DNA of 64,000 nucleotides from Anolis sagrei (taxonomy: Eukaryota; Chordata; Lepidosauria; Squamata; Anolidae): the NCBI RefSeq assembly GCF_037176765.1, contig NC_090034.1, forward strand, positions 22,545,375-22,609,374, given 5' to 3'. Both the position numbers and the translations under genes were made by a program. Positions 33,224-57,600 of this stretch are shown piece by piece; position 1 is the stretch's first letter, and the number at the start of each line of letters is the position of its first letter. The notes under the pieces are model-generated. The model did not search any database and was not told where the DNA came from. It saw only the letters and a list, made by a program, of their open reading frames with translations.

Positions 33224-33236
33224 AGGGACGCGCAGG

Positions 33237-41361
<8,125 letters not shown>

Positions 41362-41960
41362 GCTCCCATCGCCGTCATCACCCAGCATCTTTCAAGGAAG
41401 GGATTAATTGGCAAGAACTTGTTTACAAAACTTTTGCAAATCTAATGTCGCTATGTACCACCATTAATAGTCACTTAGGGGAGGGGGTTGTCTGTGTGCC
41501 ATTTTCCATATCTGCCACTTGTATACAGTTCTAAATTTGCTGAATTGCCCCCCCCCCCCCTTTTTCATACAGGGTCTCTTCCTTCAGTCTTTTGTATTTT
41601 TGATTGTTATGTAAAACTTGCTTTTATTTTAATATTGATGTCAGTATTTCAACTGCTGTAAAACTATAAACTTTTATACTTCTATAAATTCACTAGTATC
41701 TCTAGTTTCTTTGCTCTCTGATGCAGGCATGCGTTGAAACTGTCTAGAAGACTATTTTGCCTCGACTTGGCTGTAAGAATGAAATAAGCCCTCCGCCCCC
41801 TTTTTGTCTTTTACCAGTAATAAATTAGGTTGTTGTTGCTTAAAAGCCTCAGATCCAAAGTCAGCCAGCATCTTGATTCTGCATCACTTCCTTTGTGTTT
41901 ATGGCGTTTTGTCTGTGTTGCTGTTTAGAGTAAATAAACTGTTTCTATAAAGCCTGTTGT
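41362..41960 (+). other. UBE2I: UBE2I 3' untranslated region
   Basis: Directly follows the TAA of UBE2I. It is AT-rich with a C-run at about 41548 and no recognised repeat, and ends at AATAAA 41933-41938 with a TGTTGTCTCC downstream element. Confidence 0.6.
41933..41938 (+). terminator. UBE2I: UBE2I polyadenylation signal (AATAAA)
   Basis: Canonical AATAAA 572 bp after the stop codon. The next gene, TSR3, ends on the opposite strand at 42641, so the two 3' ends are less than 0.7 kb apart. Confidence 0.65.
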
Positions 41961-42640
41961 CTCCTTTTCTCCCTTTTGCAATGTAATAACCCGTCTGCCA
42001 TTGCACTCTGTTCAAAAGAAATTCCGAGTCTCTTTTTAGAGACAAAAAGCAGGGTATAAATGATAATGTAAAAAAGAATAACACATTACGATTAGCGAAA
42101 GGAGAATTGAAAGACCTTTTTGATTGAAACCACCCAACGTTCCAAGACTGTGGTTGAGCCATTAAATAAAACACATGACTAAAATCAGAATAATGTAGAA
42201 AAGAATTGACAGCACTGTATATTTGTAATGCAATGTAAGTGATTGAAGGGTTGGAGTATAGATCTGGGAATAGATGATGCGATAAGATAAACGTATTAGG
42301 TTGTAAATGTTTTGAGATTTTAAAATATTTAATATTTAAATAAATTCATATTAAAATAATAATAAAAACAAGCACAAACGATTATTTTTACAGTTTACGT
42401 TAGGCAGTTCATATTGTACAAACTTGACATTTTTATAATATTTTCAAAGGAATATATAAAACTGTTCTGAATGAAGGTGTTTGTAAATGGCTTTAACTTC
42501 TCCAGACAAGGTAGGTACTATAGAAGTTTCACCAGGGTTGTGACCAGTACACTGTCAAAGAGGAAGAATGGTTGAAACCCACGCCCTTTTCGGGCACCCA
42601 AGCTATTTGGTATCCCTGAATGGCGAAGAGTTCTTTCTTT
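41960..42640. other. Gap between converging UBE2I and TSR3
   Basis: AT-rich, unique-looking DNA between the UBE2I poly(A) site and the TSR3 stop codon. It probably includes the TSR3 3'UTR; a TATAAA-type variant signal (TTTATA on plus) is at 42432-42437. No gene is seen here, although BAIAP3 lies between these two genes in human. Confidence 0.45.
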
Positions 42641-45367
42641 TTAAATGTCTTCTGCTGCTCCTCCAGTTGCAGCTTGTGGCCCATCTGCCATCCTGGGAAG
42701 GGCCCCAGGTGCATCCAGCTCCTCTTGACTGCTGCTGCTCTTTCCGTCCTCATCTCCTGATGTTTCCTCTGCTGAACTGTCATCTTGAATCGCTCTACAA
42801 TCAGATCAAGATTAATTCATCCTCAGCACTGCTCTAGAAGACACTGAAAGGGGAAGTTTAGAGGACTTACTTTGAGACGCCGATGGGCCTGTTGGGATTA
42901 GCAAACTCCTTTCCAGAGTCAACGTCAAAGGGATCTGAAAGCAAAGAATCCAGGGCTGTGAGGTGAAGCCTTTCCGGGCTGAAGGAGCAAGATGTAGAAG
43001 CAGCCATGTGTAGAGGTAAGAAAAGAAGCTGCAGGTGCCCTCACCTATGTCGTCTTCCTCCTTTTCTTGCGCATGGAGCAGGAACTCCCTCTCCACTGCC
43101 AGCACCTCCTCTTCCCCAGCGCACGCTGCATATCTCTCCAGGAGGTCTTTGTTGAGGTCCAGGAAGACGGGCCCCCACTTAAATTGCTTCAGGAGCTCCA
43201 TGGCAAGTTCCGGGAACCCTGGAACGGAAGGAGGGGAGGCTGGTGGCTTGTTCTAAGCAACACAGTTCTAGGCTGCCAGACCAGCACTCCTGCCATTTTC
43301 CACAGCGGGAATCCCCCCCCCCCTTTCCTTTGTAGGGCCAGGACTCACCCACAACGACAAGAGTAGCAGCCAAAGCCTCTGCACAGGACAGCCTCCAGGG
43401 CCGGCCATAGTTGACGGGGTTGGCGGCCACCAAGTAGGGCAGCAGCCGCAGGCAGCCCCCCTTCATCTTGGTGAAGGGAGTCTCCTCCAGCTTGGCCCAG
43501 GAGCAATCGATCACAGCTGCCCCGCCCTGTGCCACCATCGGCCTGCAAAGAGAGGGAGGGAGAGGCAGTGATGATGAGGCCCAAGGCTCTCCCACAAGAG
43601 AGGAGGGCAGAGCAAGCAGCAGTCCTCAAGGGACCTGGCTCTCCTCTTTGCCCACAAGCCATGCTTTCCTTGCACTCCCCAAAAATGCGGAGAGAGCTTT
43701 GGGAAGCAAAGCCGGAAATGTACAATTGAGAAGCAAGAACATCCTGAGGAGGAGCTCCAAGGCCAATCCCTTTGGCTCCTTTTGAAGCAGAAGCCTTGTT
43801 GAGAGAGCAGATCCCCGGAACAGAAGTGAATGGGAACTGTTTCCTTCCTAAGGTTCTCCTGGCCCTGCCCTGAAGACTGCCCAACCACCAATTCCTTTCA
43901 GATTCCCAAGGGCCAGGCTGTATCGCTCAATGCCATGCAGCAAGCCTCATGATGGCAGTCCAAATTGGAACCTGGGTCCATTTGGTCTAGCTGTACGACA
44001 GATGCGACGACCATTATATCCAAACCTCCTGTCAAAGCATGTATGCATTAAAATGTTCCCTTTCATAAATGCTGGCTCATATCATGTCCATCCCAAATAT
44101 AGTTCTGTCTTCATGACACACTTTTCCTTGTCTTGAATGAAGGCTCTATCTCATTGGTTGCCCCCTTCTGAGCTCCCCCACAGACACACACTTCTCCATT
44201 TACTTATCTCACCCAGGGTTTTATCAATCTTATTCTGTGCATTTGGACCGCCCACCGTGCTTTTATTTCATTTCTTCATCACATTATTTTGCATCTGTTT
44301 ATTTCATTTTCTGTTATTTTCTGTATTTTATTATTGACGTCATTTGCTGTTTGTATTTTATTTTGTTGTACTGTAATTCTGGGCTTGGCTTCATGTTAGC
44401 CGCCCTGAGTCCCCTTTGGGGAGATGGTGACGGGGTATCAATAAAGATGATGATGATGATTAATTCCTTACTTCTCTCTGTCATTCCCTCTTTCTTCTTT
44501 GCTTGCTTGCTTCCTTCCGCTCCCCTCACTTGTCATGCAGACAAGCTTCTCTTCCCTCCCTCTTTCCTTCACATTTTCTTCCCTCCTTCCTTTCTGCTCT
44601 CCTTCCATCCTTCCCTTTCCTCCCTTCTTTTCTCCTTGCCCCCTCTCCTTCCTTCTTTCTCCCTCTCCTTCCTTGGTTCCTCTCCCCTCACTTGTCATGC
44701 ATACAAGCTGGCCTTCCTCTTTCCTTCATATTTCCCTCCTTCCTTTCCGCTCTCCTTCCATCCTTCTCTTTCCTCCCTTCTTTCCTCCTGGCCCTCTCTC
44801 CTTCCTTCCTTCCTTCCTTCTCCCTCCCCTTCCTCTGTTTATCTCCCTTCTCTTGTGAGGCATACATGCTGGCCTTCCTTCCCTCCCTTCCCTCCCTCTC
44901 GCTTTGCCCCGCTCCTTTCCCGACCTGTCTGCGGGGGAGAGGCGCCGGTGGGCGGCGGGGCTGAGGACGAGGCCCGGGAAGCGCTTTCCGACCCGCAGCG
45001 CCCGCACCAGGCCCTTCCTGGCCAGCCTCCGCCCCGTGCAGCGCCGCGGGTCGCACTGGCCCAGCTCCCAGAGGCCTAGTGGCGGAGGGCGAGGCCCGAC
45101 CCCGGAGGCCGAGGCCGAGGCCGCCCCTCCCTCCGCTGGCTGCAGCAGCTCCTCCTCCTCCTCCTCCTCCAGGGCCCCTGCGGGAGAGACAGAGAGGGCG
45201 GCGGGCCCGTGTCAGGCAGGCCCGGTCTTCTTCCCCCTCCTCCTCCCCCCCCCCCGCTCTCCCCGCCCCTCCCCCTTCCTCCCCAGACCTGCCAGCGCCG
45301 CAGCGAAGCTCTCCAGGGCCGGCCCCCCGCCTCCTCTTCGGCCCCGCGGACGCCGCTTCCGGCCCAT
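42641..45367 (-). CDS. TSR3: 18S rRNA aminocarboxypropyltransferase TSR3, 6 exons
   Basis: Cytoplasmic enzyme that adds the aminocarboxypropyl group, from S-adenosylmethionine, to the hypermodified m1acp3-pseudouridine of 18S rRNA during late small-subunit maturation. Exons in reading order: 45367-45289, 45177-44925, 43542-43349, 43218-43045, 42934-42871, 42794-42641, totalling 305 aa. The start MGRKRRPRG and an acidic/Ala-rich stretch precede the conserved [19 protein letters not shown]. Then come [45 protein letters not shown] and [17 protein letters not shown]. The C-terminal tail is Ser/Glu-rich, as in relatives. It is head to head with GNPTG. Intron 2 (44924-43543) holds a pyrimidine-rich tandem repeat and a LINE 3' end. 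Confidence 0.95.
44300..44461 (+). mobile_element. Sense LINE 3' end with (GAT)n tail
   Basis: TTAGCCGCCCTGAGTCCCCT, GACGGGGTATCAATAAAG, then (GAT)n. Short family-A 3' end in TSR3 intron 2, opposite to TSR3 transcription. Confidence 0.65.
44522..44895. repeat. Tandem repeat of about 170-bp pyrimidine-rich units
   Basis: Units begin CCCCTCACTTGTCATGCA at 44522 and 44690, and TCTCTTGTGAGGCATACATG at about 44849, so two full and one partial unit. Each unit is C/T-rich (TCCTTCC words) except for the ACTTGTCATGCA landmark. It lies in TSR3 intron 2, just 3' of the 44925 donor, so the TSR3 pre-mRNA is purine-rich here. Confidence 0.75.
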
Positions 45368-45464
45368 CTCGGCCTCTCCTGCCACTCTCCCCGCGCTCCC
45401 TCGCCTCTGTCCCGCTTCCGGGACGCACCGGAAGAGCCCCCGGAGCCACTTCCGGCGGGGTAAG
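45368..45464. promoter_or_regulatory. Bidirectional TSR3/GNPTG promoter
   Basis: Only 97 bp separate the TSR3 start codon (minus) from the GNPTG start codon (plus). The interval is GC-rich, has no TATA box, and contains ETS-type CTTCCGG motifs in both orientations. A YY1-like AAGATGGCGGC overlaps the GNPTG ATG. The two genes are also head to head in human, so a shared promoter is very likely. Confidence 0.75.
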
Positions 45465-51686
<6,222 letters not shown>

Positions 51687-51806
51687 GAGGTAGGTCCCTG
51701 CTCATCCTCCCTTACCGTATGCTTGTGGCTCAAGGAGGGGCTCACAGTGCTCTTCGCACAGGCTGAACTACAACTCCCAATCCCCCCCCCCCCCCAAAAA
51801 AAAACC

Positions 51807-53250
51807 TGTCATGAATACTTTTCAAAATTTAAAAAGCATTAAAAGGTTCTTTTATTTCATTTGCATCGAGACAGAGTATCCCGCAGAGCGATATAGAGAA
51901 AGAAAGTAGACACACAGGCTCTGAAGCTACATTGGATAAACAAACAAGGGGAATTGCATTTTACTCAGCATTCACAACCATAAACATCACTCATTATCAT
52001 TCATACATTACCAGCCCTTCTTCCTTCTCCTGGAAAAAAGATCCCGAAGTAGGCCAGATTGCATTTCCAGCAAATCTGCCATTCTGCAAATACATCATCT
52101 TCCTCCATACCTTGGAAAAGATGACGGGTGGACAAGACTCCTCTGGTCTACCACAATTTTGGAATAGTAGTGTCTCTTATATAGCATATTTCTTGCTGAT
52201 GCTGTTCCAAAATGTTAATGAATGACAGGTGTTTTCCCTACGTGTCTGTGCTGTGAATGCGCACTAATGGTACTCTCTCTGCGCATGCGCAGTCTCATCC
52301 GGAATCTTCAGTTAAAATTTAAAAGAAAAAGCGGTTGGCCCCGCGCACACTCCCCAAGATAGCATAAATAGCCCGCGGCAGGCCAACCGCCTCCAGATCT
52401 CTTCATCCGCGCCTAAGAGCAGCAACAACCGGATCTTCCTGTTTTAGACTCGGTTTAATTAGAAATTTATTTAGATATGTCCCTTACGAAGGGCTTTAAA
52501 CGTTGCTCTGCCTGCCAGAGCAGTTACCCGGATAATGATGCACATTCGATGTGTATCGCCTGTTTGGGTGAAGGACATCTTTCACAGGCATGTTCAATAT
52601 GCCAGTCCTTCACCCCACAAACACGCCCATCCTCCCCGCAGTTTGTCATGCCTCCTCCTTCTGGCTGCTTTGGCGGCGGAAGAGATCTGGAGGCGGTTGG
52701 CCTGCCGCGGGCTATTTATGCTATCTTGGGGAGTGTGCGCGGGGCCAACCGCTTTTTCTTTTAAATTTTAACTGAAGATTCCGGATGAGACTGCGCATGC
52801 GCAGAGAGAGTACCATTAGTGCGCATTCACAGCACAACACTAGGGAAACTACGGTTACAGGTAAGCAACCTCTCATTTTCCCAAACTCAAACTTCCTGGC
52901 TCCATCAGATATTAGCTTTTCCTTAACCGATGTAGCTTTTCTTTCTTAAGGAGCATTGTGTTTGCATCCTTTAAAAAGCCATTTTCGCTGGTAATGCAAA
53001 TATGTTGTTTTCCACCAAGAGTTAACCATTCGGTTCATGTCAGCAGTTCTCTTCAGCAACTTTTAGTTACAGTTCATGAATTTTCCTTTTATAGTTTTGC
53101 AGGTTTTGTTTCTTAGGATGGCATCTCCAAGCCCCGGCCATATATCTTTCATACAATTTCATTCAAATCTAACATAATGTATTAATGGCAAACGCCTTCA
53201 TTATTTTCTGCTGTTCAATGGAACAGCCATCTTGGAAATCGCATACATAG
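51807..53250 (-). mobile_element. Possible LTR remnant hosting the DIRS derivative
   Basis: The minus strand near 51807-51870 reads GAAATAAAAGAACC and ends in ATTCATGACA, resembling the poly(A) signal and 3' edge of an LTR. The opposite edge and a target duplication were not found, and no retroviral frames are seen. The DIRS derivative at 52231-52880 would be a later insertion. Weak call; the stretch may simply be unique DNA. Confidence 0.2.
52231..52880 (+). mobile_element. Compact DIRS-type element with long inverted ends and gag-like start
   Basis: About 0.65 kb. The left arm (about 52234-52404) and right arm (about 52679-52848) are reverse complements, essentially identical over the inner 150 bp. 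The right end carries an extra extension, GGTTACAGGTAAGCAACC, which is also the right end of the element at 30706-32004. Between the arms is a frame (from 52477) beginning MSLTKGFKRCSACQSSYPDN with Cys/His spacing like the N-terminal zinc-binding part of DIRS Gag proteins. Reverse transcriptase and recombinase parts are absent. The arms contain TGCGCATGCGCA and a TATA-like CATAAATAG. Partial, non-autonomous fossil; near-identical arms suggest youth. Confidence 0.85.
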
Positions 53251-53262
53251 ATAAAAATATAA

Positions 53263-53460
53263 AAAGGTAAAGGTAAAGGCTTCCCCTGACATTAAGTCTA
53301 GTCGTATCCAACTGGGGTTGGTGCTCATCTCTATTTCTAAGCCAATGAGCTGGCATTGTCTGTAGATGCCCCCAAGGCCATGTGGCCGGCATGACTGCAT
53401 GGAGCGCCGTTACCTTCCTGCCAAAGTGGTACCTATTGATCTACTCACATTTGCACGTTT
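53263..53460 (-). mobile_element. tRNA-derived SINE, truncated
   Basis: Same family as 46173-46460: TAAAGGCTTCCCCTGACATT at the left and CCTATTGATCTACTCACATTTGC at the right. Its tRNA-like head is replaced by a (TA)n tract at 53470-53500. Confidence 0.7.
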
Positions 53461-53467
53461 AATTTTA

Positions 53468-53502
<35 letters not shown>

Positions 53503-53699
53503 TGTGTGTGCATATATATATTCATGTTTATGATATTACATAATATACATTATCATATCATATAGACATCTTATATATTTTATATGTAAAGGGGGAAAGG
53601 CCATGTGCTGACCTGACATCTCATCCTTTTCCAGGACACTTGCACCCCAAAAGAAGAACCGGGATCACAGATGAGAGAGAGCTGATTGACCAAACCTCA

Positions 53700-54290
53700 C
53701 AAAATGATTGTTGACAGGTAGAAATGTTGGATGTTACTGTTAGGCAGAAGACATGAAATGCAGAGGGGTGACCCACAGCTCAACAACAGTCCTGTCTGTG
53801 AAAGGGATCTGGGAGGATCAGTCTGCCACAAGCTGAACATGAGCCAACAATGTAATGTAGCAGCGGAAAATACAATTCTGGGCTGTATCAAAAGGAATCT
53901 AGTGTTTAGATGACGGGAAGTCCTGGTGCTCCTTTGTTCTATTTTGGCCAGACCTCTTCACCTGGAATGACAACCCTGTTTCTGAGCAAAGCAATTAAGA
54001 GGTATGTTGAGTCTGAGCTGGAAGGGGTCCAGAGGAGGGTGGCTAAAAGGATTCAAGGCCTGGAAGCCAGGAATCATCTCTCTTGAGGAGGAACAGCTTA
54101 AAGAGCTGGGTCTGTTGAACTTTGAGAAGAGAAGGCTGAGAGAAAGGGACAGGAGAGGAACTATGTCTAAGCATTAGAAGGGCTGTCCTATGGAAGAAGG
54201 AGCCGGCTACCTTTCTGCTCTGGAGACTAGGCCTCAATGGAGCCAAGGGTTCAAATCCTAGAAAATGAGATTCCTCTGAAAGATTAGGAA
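53700..54290 (+). mobile_element. CR1 LINE 3' region
   Basis: GCTGGAAGGGGTCCAGAGGA, GGTGGCTAAAAGGATTCAAGG and CTGTTGAACTTTGAGAAGAG are typical of the region after the CR1 reverse transcriptase. Decayed sense copy between GNPTG and ALG1. A copy of the 15905-type repeat follows at 54405-54520. Confidence 0.65.
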
Positions 54291-54680
54291 GACCTAACCA
54301 GAAGAAGATGTGTTCGACTGTGGAGCCCTCTGCCTCAGTCCAGGGGAGATTCCCTCCTTCTCCAGACATTGAAGCAGTGGCTGGATGGCCATCTGTCGGG
54401 AGTGAACAACAGACCTCACAACCTCTGAGGATACCTGCCCTAGATGTGGGCAAAACCTCAGGAGAGAATGCTTCTGGAACATGGCCATACAGTCCAGAAA
54501 ACTCACAGAAACGAGAGATATCTACATTCCCCAAATCCTGACCCAGCATTACATATAGCCTGAAGGCCATAAAGGTTGGGCACCATTCCAAAAGCTTTTG
54601 ACTCATTATGTAAGACCACTTTTTTAAAAAAAGGTTTTAATTTATGAATATTTTTCAGCATTACAAATAATTAGGAATAT

Positions 54681-57600
54681 TTAACTTCTATGTTGTTTGG
54701 CTGAGCTGCTGCTGAAGAGAGGAAGGACTGCCTGTTCCCAACTTTCGTCCCACCGCAGCTGCCGGGCCGAGCGCAGGTTTCTTCGGAATAAGCTCAGTTT
54801 GCCCTCCACAGCAGGGAATTCCCAGAACAGCATCTGCAATGTTATATACAGAGAATATGAGAAAAGATTAGCAGGACCCAAGGCAGAATGGAAATGTTGC
54901 ATTTCAAACTTTGCATCCTATACCAGCAACTATTGAAAACTGGTGAACAGAATTGTTCTTTTAAAATAAAGATGTCTTAAATTAAACTGCCTTGTTTATT
55001 CTCATGTAGTAGTTCAATTGTCTCGCCACGTTTTGTGGAAGTCTGTCTGCAATAGGCATTTAATGGTCAGGCTATTGGCTTACAAAAAAGAAAAGAACAA
55101 TTAAAAACACACACTGGACTCATAAAAGTAACAATGTGTAATTGCAAGATTAGAATATAAAGCAATGGATGCATATGACCAGGGGAATGATCCCACCTAA
55201 ACACCAGGAAGAACTTTGTTACTCAAAGAGCTGTTCAAAAGCCCTGGAGTGTGGTGGAAGCTCCTTCTTTGGAGGCTTTTGAGCAGAGGCTGGATGGCCA
55301 TCTGTCAGGAGTGCTTTGAATGTGATTTTTCTGCTTCTTGCCAGGGGACATGATTGGATGGCCCACGAGGTCTCGTCCAACTCTATGATTCTATGAAAAG
55401 TGGAATATATTGCCTTGGTGGACTCTCCATCTTTGGATATCTTTAGATAGAGGTTGGATGGGCATATTGAAGAAGTGCTGTAATTATGCACTTGATTCTA
55501 AGACATGCTCTTAAGGCGCTATTACCTTCAGTTGCTCTGCAAGTTCACTCGAGTCCTTGAACACCAAACCATTCACTTCATGCTTCACAAGCTCATGTAA
55601 ACTACAGTGAAACAAACACAGGACAGGCAGATGTTTACTGGCAAGAATCAATTCAGGGAAGGCATTCTTTCCTTAGCTTTGCCCATTCTCAGGTAAAACG
55701 TGTGTGGAGTAAGCCAGCTATGAATCTGAAGTCCCTTCAGGCCCTCTATCATGTAAGTCACATCTCTGCACATTGCGCAGCCTGAAAGAGACCCAACACT
55801 TGCTGGAGAATTAACCATTTCACCTGCTTTCGCGCTGTTTTAATGACTCCCCAATTACATTTGCATGCCCCTTTTCTCCTTGGCGTACAGTGACTAAAGA
55901 CCACACGCTGTCTCCTTTAAAGTAGGGTAGTTTAAGAAATTATTGATCTCTTAGTTCTTACTCAGTGTGTGTTAGAATGTCAAGCTGTTGGTGTCTTTTG
56001 TGTTAGTTTGCACGAGGCTCCAGCTAACCGCAGGGGATCCCTCTTCCTTTGTTTCACCGACCAAATTTTTAACAACACTTACCACTGGAAGTGGACTGCA
56101 CAGACAGGCAGGCAGCAGCCAAACATGTCCACCACCTTCATTGGCAGATCCAACCCACTGGAAGACTTATGGAGGCAAATGCCCAAGTCTGCTGAACCTG
56201 CAAGAGTGAATCACATTCATTCTGCAAAGACGTCTCCTTACAACAAGATGCCAGCTCTCTAAAAGTAACTGCATTTCATCCAGGCTTCTCCCGGAATGAA
56301 TCAAGGAGGTCTGGGACTTTTACGATGAGGCCTACCCAAGAGGAGTTTGCATTGCACAAAGCTGGTGCATGCACAGGGATTGTAGAACAAGCTCTAACAA
56401 AGCATCCACTTTCATGGCCAAGAGCTCAAGCCATTGCACAGAAGGATTGGGAGTTTCACTTTTTTGTGACCATTGCCTTCAAGGAAAGGGAAAGGGAAAG
56501 GGGGGGGGGGGATGAAAGCAATACAGGGACAAAGTTTCCCTTCTACCTTAAGAGAGACCACCAGGCAGAAGTTTAAACAAAGGCAGATCTATAAGGGACT
56601 GGATTTAATGATATGATCTACTTGTGAGAAAATGAGCTGCTACAGGCATAGGGAAGGGATGGCATTGGCCACATTGAAGTATGGAGAATTTTGGAGGAAC
56701 TCCTCACCAAGCAGGACAGGGTAGTCCTCCGCTTCCAACCAGGGAGTGCAGATCTGGATATGCTTGAACTTCAGTTTTTCAATCAGCTTATTATAATATT
56801 CCTTCAGGGGTCCTTTGCCTTTTCAGACACATAAAAATGGGACAGCGTAAGCCATAAAAGGTGACACCACATGAGTGAGGATCATTTTGTACACCCAGGG
56901 AACAGCTTAGAAAAATGACTTCTTTTCAGAATGCAACTTCCAGAATCAGTGGCAAGACTTGGGAATTGTAGGGCAGGAAAAGAACTTTGAAGAGAGAGGA
57001 CATATGTCAGTTTGTCACAGCAAAAATAAATAAATCAGAGTCTTATTGGCCTTTGAAGATCAGCACAATCTACATTTTTCTGGATGGCAGCTCACTTTAT
57101 AGAATTCAAGGAATAATACCTCAATGAGCAGAAAAGTTCTTAGTAACACAGAATGTAGGAGCTTAAAGGAACATAACATTAACAATTAAAACATCTTACC
57201 TGTTATTACACAGACTAAAGGAGGCAGTTTTGTTCCACCATTGAGAGCATTTTCATAGTCTGTGGAATTAAGAGAGAAAAGTGTGTCTTACCATATTCAC
57301 CATGTAACAATTCTTTAGGACAGTGACCTGTAAGAACGAAAATATGGACTGCAGCCTTACCATTACTACACTGTTGCCTCAAAACCATGCAGCAATGAAA
57401 GCAATTAGTCTCATAAAACCCTCTTATAGTGCTGAGGCAATGGGCACATTGGGAGGGGAGAGGCTGACTACGCACAAAAGATTACTACTACCACATCAAT
57501 TATTAAATCTGGTTTTCTGTGGAAGAATTCAGTGGAAACAATTACATACAAAGTTGATTACAACTTGATTCCAAAGTGAAACTAGAATAGAAAAGTACAG

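Noticed and set aside
41362-42640. BAIAP3 between UBE2I and TSR3
   Set aside because: The gap is 1.3 kb of UTR and AT-rich DNA with no coding similarity, so the gene is not here.
44688-45449. 253-codon minus-strand frame over the TSR3/GNPTG promoter
   Set aside because: It overlaps TSR3 exons 1-2 in another frame and is Gly/Arg/Glu-rich from GC content. The TSR3 model with matching phases explains the region.
52477-52764. Cys-rich 95-codon frame as a host zinc-finger gene
   Set aside because: It sits between near-identical inverted arms of a DIRS element and runs into the right arm, so it belongs to the element.
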